Part shown: in pieces, positions 17,737-25,522 of the stretch
Position numbering within the stretch: position 1 is the stretch's first letter
Layout of the letters: the number at the start of each line of letters is the position of its first letter
Source: Candidatus Riflebacteria bacterium HGW-Riflebacteria-1
GTDB taxonomy: Bacteria > Muiribacteriota > Ozemobacteria > Ozemobacterales > Ozemobacteraceae
Reading direction: 5' to 3'
Length of the DNA: 64,000 nt
NCBI GenBank assembly: GCA_002839445.1
Contig: PGYB01000001.1
Location: 193,578-257,577 of the forward strand
Translations under genes and position numbers: made by a program
Notes under the pieces: generated by a model
Seen by the model: the letters and a program-made list of their open reading frames with translations, nothing else
Told to the model about the DNA's origin: nothing
The model's database searches: none

Positions 17737-18297
17737 TCAGGGCTTGTTGAGCATCGCCGGGAACGATGCATTCAACCCGGCACCAAGTGTTTCGTCACCG
17801 AGTATAGTCGCGAGTTCAAATGACTTTTCGTTATCTTTTTTGCCCATGACTTTTTCGATAAACCTGACAATGACCCTGATGCGCACGCGCCTTTTCTGCA
17901 GTTCATAATCAGGAACCGTCGGGTCGGGATCAATGTTCGGGTAAAAAGACAGGCGCGTTTCGCGGGCATATTCAACGCCCGGTGTATTCCATACCCCGTT
18001 AAGCTCAAGTGGCAGAACAACCTCTTTGAATGGGCCTTCTCTGGGGTCTTCGGCAGCAATTTCAATGATCTGCCGCAATTCGCCAAAAGGGCGACTTTTA
18101 AACTCTTCAACCTTTTGCAGAGCCAGATTGCAGGCGACTACTTCGTTAATGCTCTTGTAAGTGACCTTTTCGGTGATACCAAAAAGCAGAATTATTGGCA
18201 GCATCACCAGAGAAGCGACTGAAAGAGCGACAAGAATCTCGACAAGCGTGACTCCCTTCTTCCCTGGCGGCGAGGCATTTTCAGAATAATTATTCAA
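17737..18297 (-). CDS. Minor pseudopilin (PilV/GspI-like)
   Basis: 186 aa. The leader ends in KKG and is followed by VTLVEILVALSVASLVMLPI, a typical prepilin cleavage site and N-terminal helix with Glu at +5. First gene of the minus-strand operon, directly after a good promoter. The start is TTG at 18297 with AAGGAG about 10 nt upstream; no ATG fits. A Pro-rich charged C-terminal half has no known motif. With the next gene it probably forms a minor-pilin pair used by an assembly machine encoded elsewhere. Confidence 0.82.
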   Translation of the reverse strand: MNNYSENASPPGKKGVTLVEILVALSVASLVMLPIILLFGITEKVTYKSINEVVACNLALQKVEEFKSRPFGELRQIIEIAAEDPREGPFKEVVLPLELNGVWNTPGVEYARETRLSFYPNIDPDPTVPDYELQKRRVRIRVIVRFIEKVMGKKDNEKSFELATILGDETLGAGLNASFPAMLNKP

Positions 18298-18330
18298 AAC
18301 AGGTAAACTCCTTCCGGTAACTGGCCGATA

Positions 18331-18360
18331 GTTATATCAAACAAGATTTATCGAGGTCAA
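18331..18360 (-). promoter_or_regulatory. Promoter of the pseudopilin-alaS-ruvX operon
   Basis: Read on the minus strand: TTGACC (18355-18360), an 18-nt spacer, TATAAC (18331-18336). This is a close match to a sigma-70 promoter and lies about 34 nt upstream of the first start codon. It would drive the six-gene minus-strand operon down to 12291. Confidence 0.7.
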
Positions 18361-18364
18361 ACAA

Positions 18365-18844
18365 ATGAAAGTCAACAAAAAGCATTTCGGACTGATTATC
18401 GCATCGCTGATGGCTCTTTCTTTTAACAGCCAGTTCGCTCAGGCAGCCCGCAAAACAACTGAAGCGTTCAAACCCGGAAAGGCCTATGCTTTCAAGAAAG
18501 TTGGCAAAGAATACATCAGACTTCCGCAGATCAACCCTGGTCCGGTTGTGGTCAAAAAAACCGGTGTCAGAATCGACCGCAGCAACATCTACATTGGCGG
18601 TTATATCGTAAATACCACTGACCGCGAAATCAAACATCTGCAGATCTTTCCATCCTTTGCCGATCAGAGCCTTAACAGCAGTGAACTGGCCGAGAAACTT
18701 AACCATAAAGAAAACAGCCTGGCACCCCGCGAAACCCGTCGCTTCGTAATCAAGCGCCCGGTTTCAGAAGTAGCCCCTCTGCTCTCACACAGTATCCCGC
18801 TGAATGACAACTGCATACTCAATTGTCGCGAGGTCGAGAGCTGA
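18365..18844 (+). CDS. Small secreted protein of unknown function
   Basis: 159 aa with a clear signal peptide: KVNKKH, a hydrophobic core of about 16 residues and a probable cleavage site after AQA near residue 27. The mature part (about 130 aa) is basic and probably beta-rich (VRIDRSNIYIGGYIVNTTD), with two Cys near the C-terminus (DNCILNCRE) that could form a disulfide. GAGG precedes the ATG by 8 nt. It is divergent from the pseudopilin operon and its 3' end overlaps the opposite-strand gene by 26 nt. No family recognised. Confidence 0.72.
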   Translation: MKVNKKHFGLIIASLMALSFNSQFAQAARKTTEAFKPGKAYAFKKVGKEYIRLPQINPGPVVVKKTGVRIDRSNIYIGGYIVNTTDREIKHLQIFPSFADQSLNSSELAEKLNHKENSLAPRETRRFVIKRPVSEVAPLLSHSIPLNDNCILNCREVES

Positions 18845-19580
18845 GCTGTTCGACATCAGAGATCGCCGCATCCCAGTCAGGCCCCTGTGAATCAGGGGCT
18901 TGTTTCTTCATGAGATGAAAAACGTTCAAATACGCGTCTTTAGCTTTCTCCGGCATATTTTTGCGCTCGTATACTTTTGCCAGAGAATCGTAGGCATAGA
19001 CGATCACATCCATATCCTGACGCGAAGCGCCCTGACTGTGCAGCTTTTCTTCGAGCAGACGCTCAAGTTTCATTATGCCAAGATTGTCAGAATCTTCGAG
19101 AGCCATTATCGCATCTTTAAGCTGCAACGAAGACGGAGAATTCAGGCGGCTGCGCAATTCTTCGCGCTCCTGCTGAAAGCGGTCGGCAACTTCACGAGAC
19201 GCTTCGTATTTTTGAATGGCCATGATACGGCGCTGTTCGCGAAGGTCTTTGGCCTCAACCGGACGACTGAGAGCTTCAGTTTCAGTGGCCAGGCCCATTT
19301 TTGCCATCTGCTGTTCATGTTTCGTCTGCAGATCGCGTGATCCAGCAGAGAATCGCGTCGGTTTCAAAAAAGAGAAAATGCTGCCGCCGGATTGTCCTGC
19401 AGCAGGTGTTGCCGTTGGATCAATTACTTTCGAGCTGCTGAAGTGGTAAACGACCAGTACCAGCAGAATCACGACCAGAGAGAGTGCCCCGATCAGATGC
19501 GGATTTTTGTGAAGGGGCGCTACTGGCGCTTCTGGCTTTTTGCCCGGCGGGTTTTTTAATGGATAAAGCGGTCTTACCAT
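18819..19580 (-). CDS. Membrane-anchored helical protein, possibly TPR-like
   Basis: 253 aa from the ATG at 19580; an ATG nine bases earlier is possible, but AAGGA is well spaced only for 19580. A proline-rich cytoplasmic N-terminus (about 25 aa) is followed by one membrane helix (LIGALSLVVILLVLVVYHF) and a long helical region; residues about 185-235 (DVIVYAYDSLAKVYERKNMPEKAKDAYLNVFHLMKK) look like one to two tetratricopeptide repeats. Single-gene unit with its own promoter; convergent overlap with the small secreted gene. Function unknown. Confidence 0.72.
   Translation of the reverse strand: MVRPLYPLKNPPGKKPEAPVAPLHKNPHLIGALSLVVILLVLVVYHFSSSKVIDPTATPAAGQSGGSIFSFLKPTRFSAGSRDLQTKHEQQMAKMGLATETEALSRPVEAKDLREQRRIMAIQKYEASREVADRFQQEREELRSRLNSPSSLQLKDAIMALEDSDNLGIMKLERLLEEKLHSQGASRQDMDVIVYAYDSLAKVYERKNMPEKAKDAYLNVFHLMKKQAPDSQGPDWDAAISDVEQLSSRPRDN
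18881..18907 (+). terminator. Terminator-like hairpin within opposing gene
   Basis: GCCCCTG (18881-18887) pairs with CAGGGGC (18893-18899) around a 5-nt loop, followed by TTGTTTCTT. It lies about 37 nt after the stop of the small secreted gene and would end its transcript, yet it is inside the coding region of the minus-strand gene 18819-19580. Confidence 0.55.
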
Positions 19581-19641
19581 GCTTGTCATCCTTGTATGCG
19601 ATTCACATTTTCAGGTGGCTGTTCCCTGATCTACAGAGTGT

Positions 19642-19670
19642 AGTATACCAGAGAGATACTCGGGTGTCCA
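19642..19670 (-). promoter_or_regulatory. Promoter of the membrane-anchored protein gene
   Basis: Read on the minus strand: TGGACA (19665-19670), 17 nt, then TATACT (19642-19647), with TGG before the -10 giving an extended -10. It lies about 60 nt upstream of the start at 19580. Confidence 0.68.
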
Positions 19671-19763
19671 TTTTTACGGCAGATCAATATGTCGCGGATC
19701 AAACAGCATATTGCGGCGCGAACACCCGCCACCATCGGTTATTTGTCAGCATCAACCAGTTAC

Positions 19764-19792
19764 TTGACCATAAATCTCAACTGTGTTATAAA
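19764..19792 (+). promoter_or_regulatory. Promoter of the methyltransferase gene
   Basis: TTGACC (19764-19769), 17-nt spacer, TATAAA (19787-19792), with TG one base before the -10 (extended -10). It is about 54 nt upstream of the methyltransferase start. Confidence 0.7.
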
Positions 19793-19845
19793 TTACTTAG
19801 AGGTCGCCCAAACAAAATAAAGCGACAAAGATTTTACCGGAGAGC

Positions 19846-20472
19846 GTGTTGATAACCTCCCAGAGCATAAAACAAACCTACGATCGCTTCAGCTCACTTT
19901 ACGATCTGGTCTTCAAGCCATGGCTTGGATTTGGCAGAAACCGTGCAGTTGAGCTCCTTTCCCCCAGCCCAGGCGCAAGGGTTCTTGAGATTGGCGTTGG
20001 CACCGGCCTGAGTCTCGAGCACTACCCGCCCGACGTTGAGGTTCTCGGTTTCGATTATAGTTTTGGCATGCTCAAAGAGTCGCAGGCAAAGGCCAAAGAA
20101 CAAAGTCACTGCCCGGTGAACCTGATGCAAATGGATGCACAAAGCATGGCTTTTGCTGACAATTCATTTGATTACCTCATGAGTGCCTACGTCTTGACTG
20201 TGGTGCCAGACCCCCGAAAAGCGGTCAGCGAAATGTTCAGAGTTGCCAGACCAGGAGCGAAAGTTGTCATCATTAATTATATCTGCAGTAAAAACAAGCT
20301 GATGGGTATCATTGAAGACATTTTTCACCCTGTTTTTGCCAGACTGGGCCTTTTTACGCTCAAACACGATCTACCGGGCCTGCTCAAACAGCACGGTGCA
20401 AAAGACATCAGAATTGAGCCCACCTCGTTTCTGCGACTGCACCACATCGTTTCCTTTACCGTTCCAGCCTGA
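19846..20472 (+). CDS. Class I SAM-dependent methyltransferase, PmtA/UbiE-like
   Basis: 208 aa. Rossmann-type methyltransferase: motif I VLEIGVGTGLSLEHYP near residues 45-60, acidic residue at the end of strand 2 (GFDYSFGML), DAQSMAFADNSFDYLMSAYVL, and ARPGAKVVIINY. The overall order and length resemble phosphatidylethanolamine N-methyltransferases (PmtA) and UbiE-type enzymes; the C-terminal half has a short hydrophobic region. Start is GTG at 19846 or TTG at 19849; GGAG at 19839 fits TTG spacing slightly better. Single-gene unit. The substrate cannot be decided from sequence. Confidence 0.85.
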   Translation: MLITSQSIKQTYDRFSSLYDLVFKPWLGFGRNRAVELLSPSPGARVLEIGVGTGLSLEHYPPDVEVLGFDYSFGMLKESQAKAKEQSHCPVNLMQMDAQSMAFADNSFDYLMSAYVLTVVPDPRKAVSEMFRVARPGAKVVIINYICSKNKLMGIIEDIFHPVFARLGLFTLKHDLPGLLKQHGAKDIRIEPTSFLRLHHIVSFTVPA

Positions 20473-20500
20473 ATGATTTTTCTTGTTCAGCCGGAGCACC

Positions 20501-20518
20501 GCCCCAGATTTCTGGGGC
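20501..20518 (+). other. Short GC hairpin after the methyltransferase gene
   Basis: GCCCCAG (20501-20507) and CTGGGGC (20512-20518) form a perfect 7-bp stem with a 4-nt loop, 29 nt after the methyltransferase stop. No T-run follows, so it is a weak terminator at best; it may protect the 3' end of the transcript. Confidence 0.45.
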
Positions 20519-20605
20519 AAAGCACAGACACAAACCTGTGTTAAAAATTAAGAAAGCCTGAGATTTTCACTTTGCGCTTTCAAAAAACAAAAATGGAGTT
20601 TATTT

Positions 20606-22795
20606 GTGACCAGAGACAACAACAAGTCAGAAACCCTGGCTAAGAAAAGCATCAACAGCGAAGCTGAATTCACCAGAATCAAAGAAGGCATCAAGGCCCA
20701 CCCAAGCCGGGTTCTTGAGAGCATCAGACAGAAAGTCGGTTCTGGCGACTGGAAACTCGCCGAGATCGATGCGCCAATCGACGAAGGAAAAGACTGCATC
20801 GACCTGGTTTTCAGCTCTCCCGATGGCAAAAAAGAAAAGTATGTCATAATCGACATTTCAGTGCCTCATCTTGGTGTTGGCCAGAAATATGCTTTACCCG
20901 GAAAAGCCAAACTCTTTCAAACCGAACGCCAGGTAACAGCCGCACGAATAAAGAAAGCAATCATACTTATTCGCAAAGGCACTGAAAGCATCAGCACCAG
21001 CCCTCTCAAATTGCGCTGCCCAATAATCGAAATTTCTTACGAAAGCGTGGTCAAAGAACAACCGAAACCACGACAGGAAGAGCAGCAGGCAGAAAGAACC
21101 AGACCGGAAAATCGTACGGATAATCGTTCAGATAATCGTTCAGATAATCGTTCGGATAATCGTTCGGATAATCGTTCGGATAATCGCACGGACAATCGGC
21201 CACAGAATCGCAAAGAGCAGCCTCAGCAAAACGCTACAGACACCAAATCTACGGGAACAATCAGCAGCAGTGGCGTTTCTCAAGAATTATTGTTCGCTCT
21301 CAAAGAAGCGATCGTGCACGAGTGTCTGTCGACCATGCACAAACGCTGCAATAAATACATTCGCAAAGGGTTATGGCGCTGGATCGAGCGCGAGATCATG
21401 GATCCCAACGTTCACTTTTATCTGATAATATTATCAAGTATTTATCAAGGTAAGACTGGCGAAATTCTCAGTCGCAGATTCAAGACGCCAGAATCTTACT
21501 CCAGCAAGCCAGAAGAAGTAATAGATGGCATCTTTTCACGAGAAAACAGCCTGGCTGACGAAATCAAAAAATCTGCCGAGCGCCACCAGAGAGCTCTCAC
21601 CAAATTTCTTGCCTGCTTCAGTCAGACGCCCCCGTTTGAGTATCTGAAATCTATTTTTCTCAAAGAATTCCGCACACATGCAGACGGGCTCAAGGCGAGA
21701 ATGACCGTATATTCAACCCTGCAGCAGCTGCTCGAAAGATGTGGTTTCGAAGGCGAAAAAGAGGTACGCTACCCGCTCGAAATTCTTGATGAACTCAAAA
21801 TCTTCCAAGGCATTTTGACTGGTAATTATGCCAGTCTCAGAACTGATAACGCCGCCAAAAAGCTCAAACATCTCGTTCCACAGATCGAATGGACAGACGA
21901 AGATATTTATCTGCTACGCAACCAACTTGCCAAGGCACTGAATCTGCCAGCGCAGGAATTCAACCTTAACGCCTTTCTGCCACAGGCCTTCTTTCACGAT
22001 GCCAGACACCTGGCAGAATCAAGAAAAGAAGCGATCCGAGCACCTATCAACCAGAACCAGAGACAACCTGCAAGAGAGCCAGTCGAACAGAGACAACCTG
22101 CGAGAGAACCGGCCGAACAACGACAGCAAAGGCCAGCGCCGACTCATAGGCCGCGCGAAGTCGTCGCCGAAGTTGTTCAGGAAGAACCTATGCCGCATCG
22201 CCCCCGACAAAACCAGTCACATGTGCGGCACGCTTCTCTAGAAGATCAGCCAGAACGGCAAGAAGAAGCACCAATGCCGCGAAATCGTGAACAGCCACCG
22301 CGAAGGCATGAGCGAAGTGAACCCGATGAACCGGTAATAAGTGTGCGTAATCTGGTTGATGCCCAGAACACCGGGCGTGATGATTATGCAGATCCGCACG
22401 ACAAAAGAAGACCTGGTGAGTGCGATGAATCGAAACACCGCTATTTTGAAAACTTTGGCGGGCACCTCGAAGAAGACAGCGACGCGATCAAACTAGCCCT
22501 GGCAATGGATCGCTATAAACTCGAAAAATCTGCCAGAAAATCTGAAGAACAGCTCGTTGTAAAAGAAGAGCCTGATGATCTTGAAATGCTCGGGGTCGTT
22601 CCTTCAAAACCCAGGCAGAGCAAGCCCTACATGGACATGAACCCGAATCCACCACGCAAACATCTCAGCGGTGAAGGCAACAACAATGCCAGTCCGGCTG
22701 CAGCAAGAAACGATCGCAAGCGACGCTTTTCCAAGAACCAGGGGCAGCGCAACAATCGACCGCGCCGCCCTGCAGGCCCGGGAGCGAGCCGATGA
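20606..22795 (+). CDS. Large basic, partly disordered protein with DNR repeats
   Basis: 729 aa, not recognised. GTG start with GGAG 7-8 nt upstream. Residues 1-150 look folded (alpha/beta, ending in CPIIEISYESVV). Residues about 165-200 are a tandem (S/T)DNR repeat. About 220-470 is a second folded, helical domain. About 475-729 is low-complexity, rich in Arg, Pro, Glu and Gln, with a nine-residue repeat containing QRQPAREP, and ends in a very basic RNNRPRRP-type tail of the sort seen in nucleic-acid-binding proteins. The stop overlaps the next gene (ATGA), and ruvC follows, so a role with DNA or RNA is a guess from context. Confidence 0.75.
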   Translation: MTRDNNKSETLAKKSINSEAEFTRIKEGIKAHPSRVLESIRQKVGSGDWKLAEIDAPIDEGKDCIDLVFSSPDGKKEKYVIIDISVPHLGVGQKYALPGKAKLFQTERQVTAARIKKAIILIRKGTESISTSPLKLRCPIIEISYESVVKEQPKPRQEEQQAERTRPENRTDNRSDNRSDNRSDNRSDNRSDNRTDNRPQNRKEQPQQNATDTKSTGTISSSGVSQELLFALKEAIVHECLSTMHKRCNKYIRKGLWRWIEREIMDPNVHFYLIILSSIYQGKTGEILSRRFKTPESYSSKPEEVIDGIFSRENSLADEIKKSAERHQRALTKFLACFSQTPPFEYLKSIFLKEFRTHADGLKARMTVYSTLQQLLERCGFEGEKEVRYPLEILDELKIFQGILTGNYASLRTDNAAKKLKHLVPQIEWTDEDIYLLRNQLAKALNLPAQEFNLNAFLPQAFFHDARHLAESRKEAIRAPINQNQRQPAREPVEQRQPAREPAEQRQQRPAPTHRPREVVAEVVQEEPMPHRPRQNQSHVRHASLEDQPERQEEAPMPRNREQPPRRHERSEPDEPVISVRNLVDAQNTGRDDYADPHDKRRPGECDESKHRYFENFGGHLEEDSDAIKLALAMDRYKLEKSARKSEEQLVVKEEPDDLEMLGVVPSKPRQSKPYMDMNPNPPRKHLSGEGNNNASPAAARNDRKRRFSKNQGQRNNRPRRPAGPGASR
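21107..21202 (+). repeat. Eight 12-bp tandem repeats coding (S/T)DNR
   Basis: Eight 12-bp units in frame within the 729-aa gene. Five central units read GATAATCGTTCA or GATAATCGTTCG; the outer units are diverged. The unit length keeps the frame, so copy number can change without breaking the protein. Near-identity of the central units points to recent expansion by slippage. Confidence 0.9.
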
Positions 22796-23001
22796 GCCGA
22801 CTGCCACCACACATGATCAAACGCATGATCTTTATGTTCTGCGTGATGTTTCCGGTACTGCTTTATGCTGAGTATACCGGCCGCAATTCAATTGTGGTGG
22901 CCGGCCTCGCTGGCGGCGTTTCGAGCGGAGTCTCGGTAGTGCTGTTCCCTGACCCCGAACATCTGAAAAAAATAAAAGCTGATGACGAAAAAGAAAAATG
23001 A
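22792..23001 (+). CDS. Small membrane protein
   Basis: 69 aa. One or two hydrophobic segments (residues about 9-26 and 34-52) followed by a short charged tail (EHLKKIKADDEKEK). It overlaps the preceding gene by 4 nt (ATGA) and the following ruvC by 20 nt, so it is translated in a tightly coupled operon. No family recognised; the coupling supports it being a real gene. Confidence 0.7.
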   Translation: MSRLPPHMIKRMIFMFCVMFPVLLYAEYTGRNSIVVAGLAGGVSSGVSVVLFPDPEHLKKIKADDEKEK

Positions 23002-23482
23002 CGTAGTTATCGGACTTGACCTGGCTCAGAAACTTGGCATCAGCGCTTTTGACGGCAGCAGCGAAAAACTGCTGTTCAGCGAAAGCGTTGCCCTTTATCG
23101 CGGCGACACGCAAAAGCGACTGCTCAGGCTGCGTGAGTATCTGTGCGAGATTTTCGACCGCTATAATCCATCTGAAATTGCGATAGAAGATGTGTTTCTT
23201 CCGGCCCGGACCTCGCCACGCACTCCAATCGCTCTTGGCGAACTACGCGGTGTCGCGCGATTGTGTGCTGCCGAAAGAGACCTGCCAGTCTTTTTTTACC
23301 CGCCACGTCAGGTAAAAATGGCAATAACCGGCTACGGCAACGCCAGCAAACAGGATGTAGTTCACTGGATAGAAAATGAGTTTCAGATCAAGGTTAAAGA
23401 CGACAACGCGGCCGACGCAGTCAGCATTGCCTGGACTCACATCATGATGCGGCGATTTTCCCTGCAAAACCAGCAACAATAA
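22982..23482 (+). CDS. ruvC: Holliday junction resolvase RuvC
   Basis: 166 aa, the RuvC length. It cuts four-way DNA junctions in recombinational repair. Motifs: VVIGLDLAQKLGIS with catalytic Asp13, IAIEDVF with Glu69, and the C-terminal helix NAADAVSIAWTH with Asp145. The position three residues before Asp145, where E. coli has Asp and Thermus has His, is Asn142 here (Asp141 is next to it). ruvA and ruvB are not adjacent. It overlaps the small membrane protein gene. Confidence 0.9.
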   Translation: MTKKKNDVVIGLDLAQKLGISAFDGSSEKLLFSESVALYRGDTQKRLLRLREYLCEIFDRYNPSEIAIEDVFLPARTSPRTPIALGELRGVARLCAAERDLPVFFYPPRQVKMAITGYGNASKQDVVHWIENEFQIKVKDDNAADAVSIAWTHIMMRRFSLQNQQQ

Positions 23483-23498
23483 ACATCTGCCGAGATTT

Positions 23499-23543
23499 GC
23501 AAAAGCCTGCGGGTTATGGTAGACTCCATCCGCGGGTCTTTGC
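23499..23543 (+). promoter_or_regulatory. Large hairpin in the cold-shock gene leader
   Basis: A 45-nt near-perfect stem: GCAAA pairs with TTTGC at the base, a GC-rich middle part (about 8 pairs including two G-U) follows, and ATGG pairs with CCAT near the 6-nt loop. It lies between ruvC and the cold-shock gene, about 49-93 nt before its ATG. No T-run follows directly, so it looks more like a leader or RNA-stability element than a terminator. Confidence 0.5.
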
Positions 23544-23591
23544 AGTATTATCGCAAAGTTAAAGCATTAATCACATTTTCGGAGTTATTCT

Positions 23592-23789
23592 ATGCAAAGT
23601 CGTGTTAAGTGGTTTGATAACGTCAAAGGATATGGATTTATTGAAAACACTGATGGCCAGGACATATTTGTCCATTACAAGCAGATTGATGGCGATGGCT
23701 ACAAGACACTGCGCGAAGGCCAGCAGGTCGAATTCGAGCTTTCTCAGGGCGACAAGGGCCCACTGGCAGTAAATGTCAGAATTCTCTGA
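23592..23789 (+). CDS. Cold-shock domain protein
   Basis: 65 aa, one complete cold-shock domain. RNP1-like KGYGFIE and RNP2-like DIFVHY motifs are present, along with N-terminal RVKWFDN. Such proteins bind single-stranded RNA and DNA and act as RNA chaperones. GGAG lies upstream of the ATG; a long, structured leader precedes it, as is usual for cold-shock genes, and an intrinsic terminator follows directly. Confidence 0.95.
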   Translation: MQSRVKWFDNVKGYGFIENTDGQDIFVHYKQIDGDGYKTLREGQQVEFELSQGDKGPLAVNVRIL

Positions 23790-23806
23790 TACAATTGCGA
23801 CAAACT

Positions 23807-23848
23807 CAGGGGGCGTTTGCAGACAAACTGTACGCCCCCTGTTTTATT
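23807..23848 (+). terminator. Intrinsic terminator after the cold-shock gene
   Basis: A 10-bp perfect stem (CAGGGGGCGT, 23807-23816, with ACGCCCCCTG, 23832-23841) followed by TTTTATT. Strong rho-independent terminator 17 nt after the cold-shock stop. Confidence 0.92.
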
Positions 23849-23877
23849 ATTCAGCCTCATTGAAGGGATAACGGACA

Positions 23878-25443
23878 ATGGAAGAACTGAAACTGAACCA
23901 GACACAGGAACAACGACTACAGGTAATCGAAGACCTGCGCAAGGATGGCATTGACCCCTATGGTGCCAGATTTGACCGCACTCACAGCGCCGAAGAAGTA
24001 AAGGCTTACTTTGCTGATGCGGAAGCAAAGGTCGAAGAAAAAGAGCATTTCGCTACCGACCCGGTAAAGATTGCCGGCCGCATCATGTCAAAACGTGATC
24101 AGGGCAAAACCGCGTTCATTCATATCGTTGACCAGTCCGGCAAAATTCAGCTGTACATTCGTAAAGATGCCATTGGAGACGATGCCTTTGCCATGCTCAA
24201 GAGATTCTATGCCGGAGATATTATCGGCGTAGAAGGCCCGGCTTTTCGCACCCGCACCGGGGAAATTTCGGTAAGAGCTGAAAAGATAACCATTCTGAGC
24301 AAGTCAATGACTCCGCCACCCGAAAAATTTCATGGTCTGACCGATGTCGAGCTGCGTTATCGACACCGCTACGTCGATCTGATGTCTAACCCGGAAGTGC
24401 GCGAAACCTTTATCAAGCGTAGCCAGATTGTGCAGAGCGTAAGAGAATTCATGACCGGCAAAGGTTTTCTTGAAGTTGAAACGCCGATGATGCACACAAT
24501 AGCCGGCGGCGCAGCTGCACGTCCGTTTGTAACGCACCACAATGCTCTCGACATGCAACTGTTTCTGCGCATCGCGCCGGAACTGTATCTGAAGAGACTA
24601 CTGGTTGGCGGTTTTGAAAGAGTCTTTGAAATCAACCGCAATTTTCGCAATGAAGGCATATCGATCAAGCACAACCCTGAATTCACCATGATGGAAGTTT
24701 ACCAGGCCTACGGCGACATGGAAACCATGATGGAACTCACCGAAGAAGTGCTTTGCTACGCTGCCGAAAAGATTTATCCAGATCTGCAGGTTCCTTATCA
24801 GGGTCAGACACTGAACTTCAAGCGCCCATGGCGCCGCGTTCAACTGCTTGACCTGGCAAGAGAAGCATCGGGCTGCAACGAGCTTTCTTACGACTGCCCA
24901 CGCGACCTGGCAGCGGCACAGGCCCATAAGCTGCATGTAGCGATCGAACCGAACGACAGTTCAGCCAAGATCATTGTTAAGATCTACGACGAAAAAATTG
25001 AGTCAACACTGATAGACCCGACCTTTGTCTACGGCTACCCCAAAGAAACTTCGCCACTGGCAAAGGGCAGCAAGGATGATCCGACCCGCGTTGACCGCTT
25101 CGAGCTCTTCATGTATGGGCGTGAAATGGCCAATGCGTTTTCTGAGCTGAATGACCCTGAAGAACAGCTCAAGCGCTTTGAAGACCAGTTACATCAGCGT
25201 GAAGCCGGCGACGACGAAGCGCACCAGATGGATTCCGATTACATAAACGCACTCAGATACGGCATGCCTCCGGCAGGCGGCCTTGGCATCGGCATTGACC
25301 GCGTGGTTATGCTGCTGACCAATTCTGCTTCGATTCGCGACGTAATTCTTTTTCCGACACTGCGCCGGCGCATAGCTGGTGATCAGCAGGAGCTCGTAGA
25401 ACAGAGCCCAAACGAAGAAGGCGCCCAGACAGCAACTGAATAA
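23878..25443 (+). CDS. lysS: Lysyl-tRNA synthetase (class II)
   Basis: 521 aa, full length. It charges tRNA-Lys. The N-terminal OB-fold anticodon-binding domain (about 60-160, with GRIMSKRDQGKTAFIHI) is followed by the class II core: motif 1 near RSQIVQSVREF, motif 2 at RVFEINRNFRNEG and motif 3 at GGLGIGIDRVVMLL. The last 20 residues are an acidic tail. AAGGGA lies upstream of the ATG. It is a single-gene unit between two terminators. Confidence 0.97.
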   Translation: MEELKLNQTQEQRLQVIEDLRKDGIDPYGARFDRTHSAEEVKAYFADAEAKVEEKEHFATDPVKIAGRIMSKRDQGKTAFIHIVDQSGKIQLYIRKDAIGDDAFAMLKRFYAGDIIGVEGPAFRTRTGEISVRAEKITILSKSMTPPPEKFHGLTDVELRYRHRYVDLMSNPEVRETFIKRSQIVQSVREFMTGKGFLEVETPMMHTIAGGAAARPFVTHHNALDMQLFLRIAPELYLKRLLVGGFERVFEINRNFRNEGISIKHNPEFTMMEVYQAYGDMETMMELTEEVLCYAAEKIYPDLQVPYQGQTLNFKRPWRRVQLLDLAREASGCNELSYDCPRDLAAAQAHKLHVAIEPNDSSAKIIVKIYDEKIESTLIDPTFVYGYPKETSPLAKGSKDDPTRVDRFELFMYGREMANAFSELNDPEEQLKRFEDQLHQREAGDDEAHQMDSDYINALRYGMPPAGGLGIGIDRVVMLLTNSASIRDVILFPTLRRRIAGDQQELVEQSPNEEGAQTATE

Positions 25444-25473
25444 AGCCCGGTAAAACCAGGTAAAATTAACAAC

Positions 25474-25507
25474 AAAAAAACCGCTCATCTGAGCGGTTTT
25501 TTTGTTG
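25474..25507. terminator. Bidirectional terminator between lysS and peptidase gene
   Basis: CCGCTCA (25481-25487) pairs with TGAGCGG (25490-25496), flanked by seven As on the left and eight Ts on the right. The A and T tracts let it work in both directions, ending lysS and the convergent metallopeptidase gene. Confidence 0.93.
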
Positions 25508-25522
25508 TTGTCTGATTTGAAA

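Noticed and set aside
23499..23543. c-di-GMP (GEMM) riboswitch before the cold-shock gene
   Set aside because: GCAAA and CTGCGGG invite comparison, but the conserved GEMM core (GGCAAACC and the GAAA tetraloop receptor pairing) is absent.
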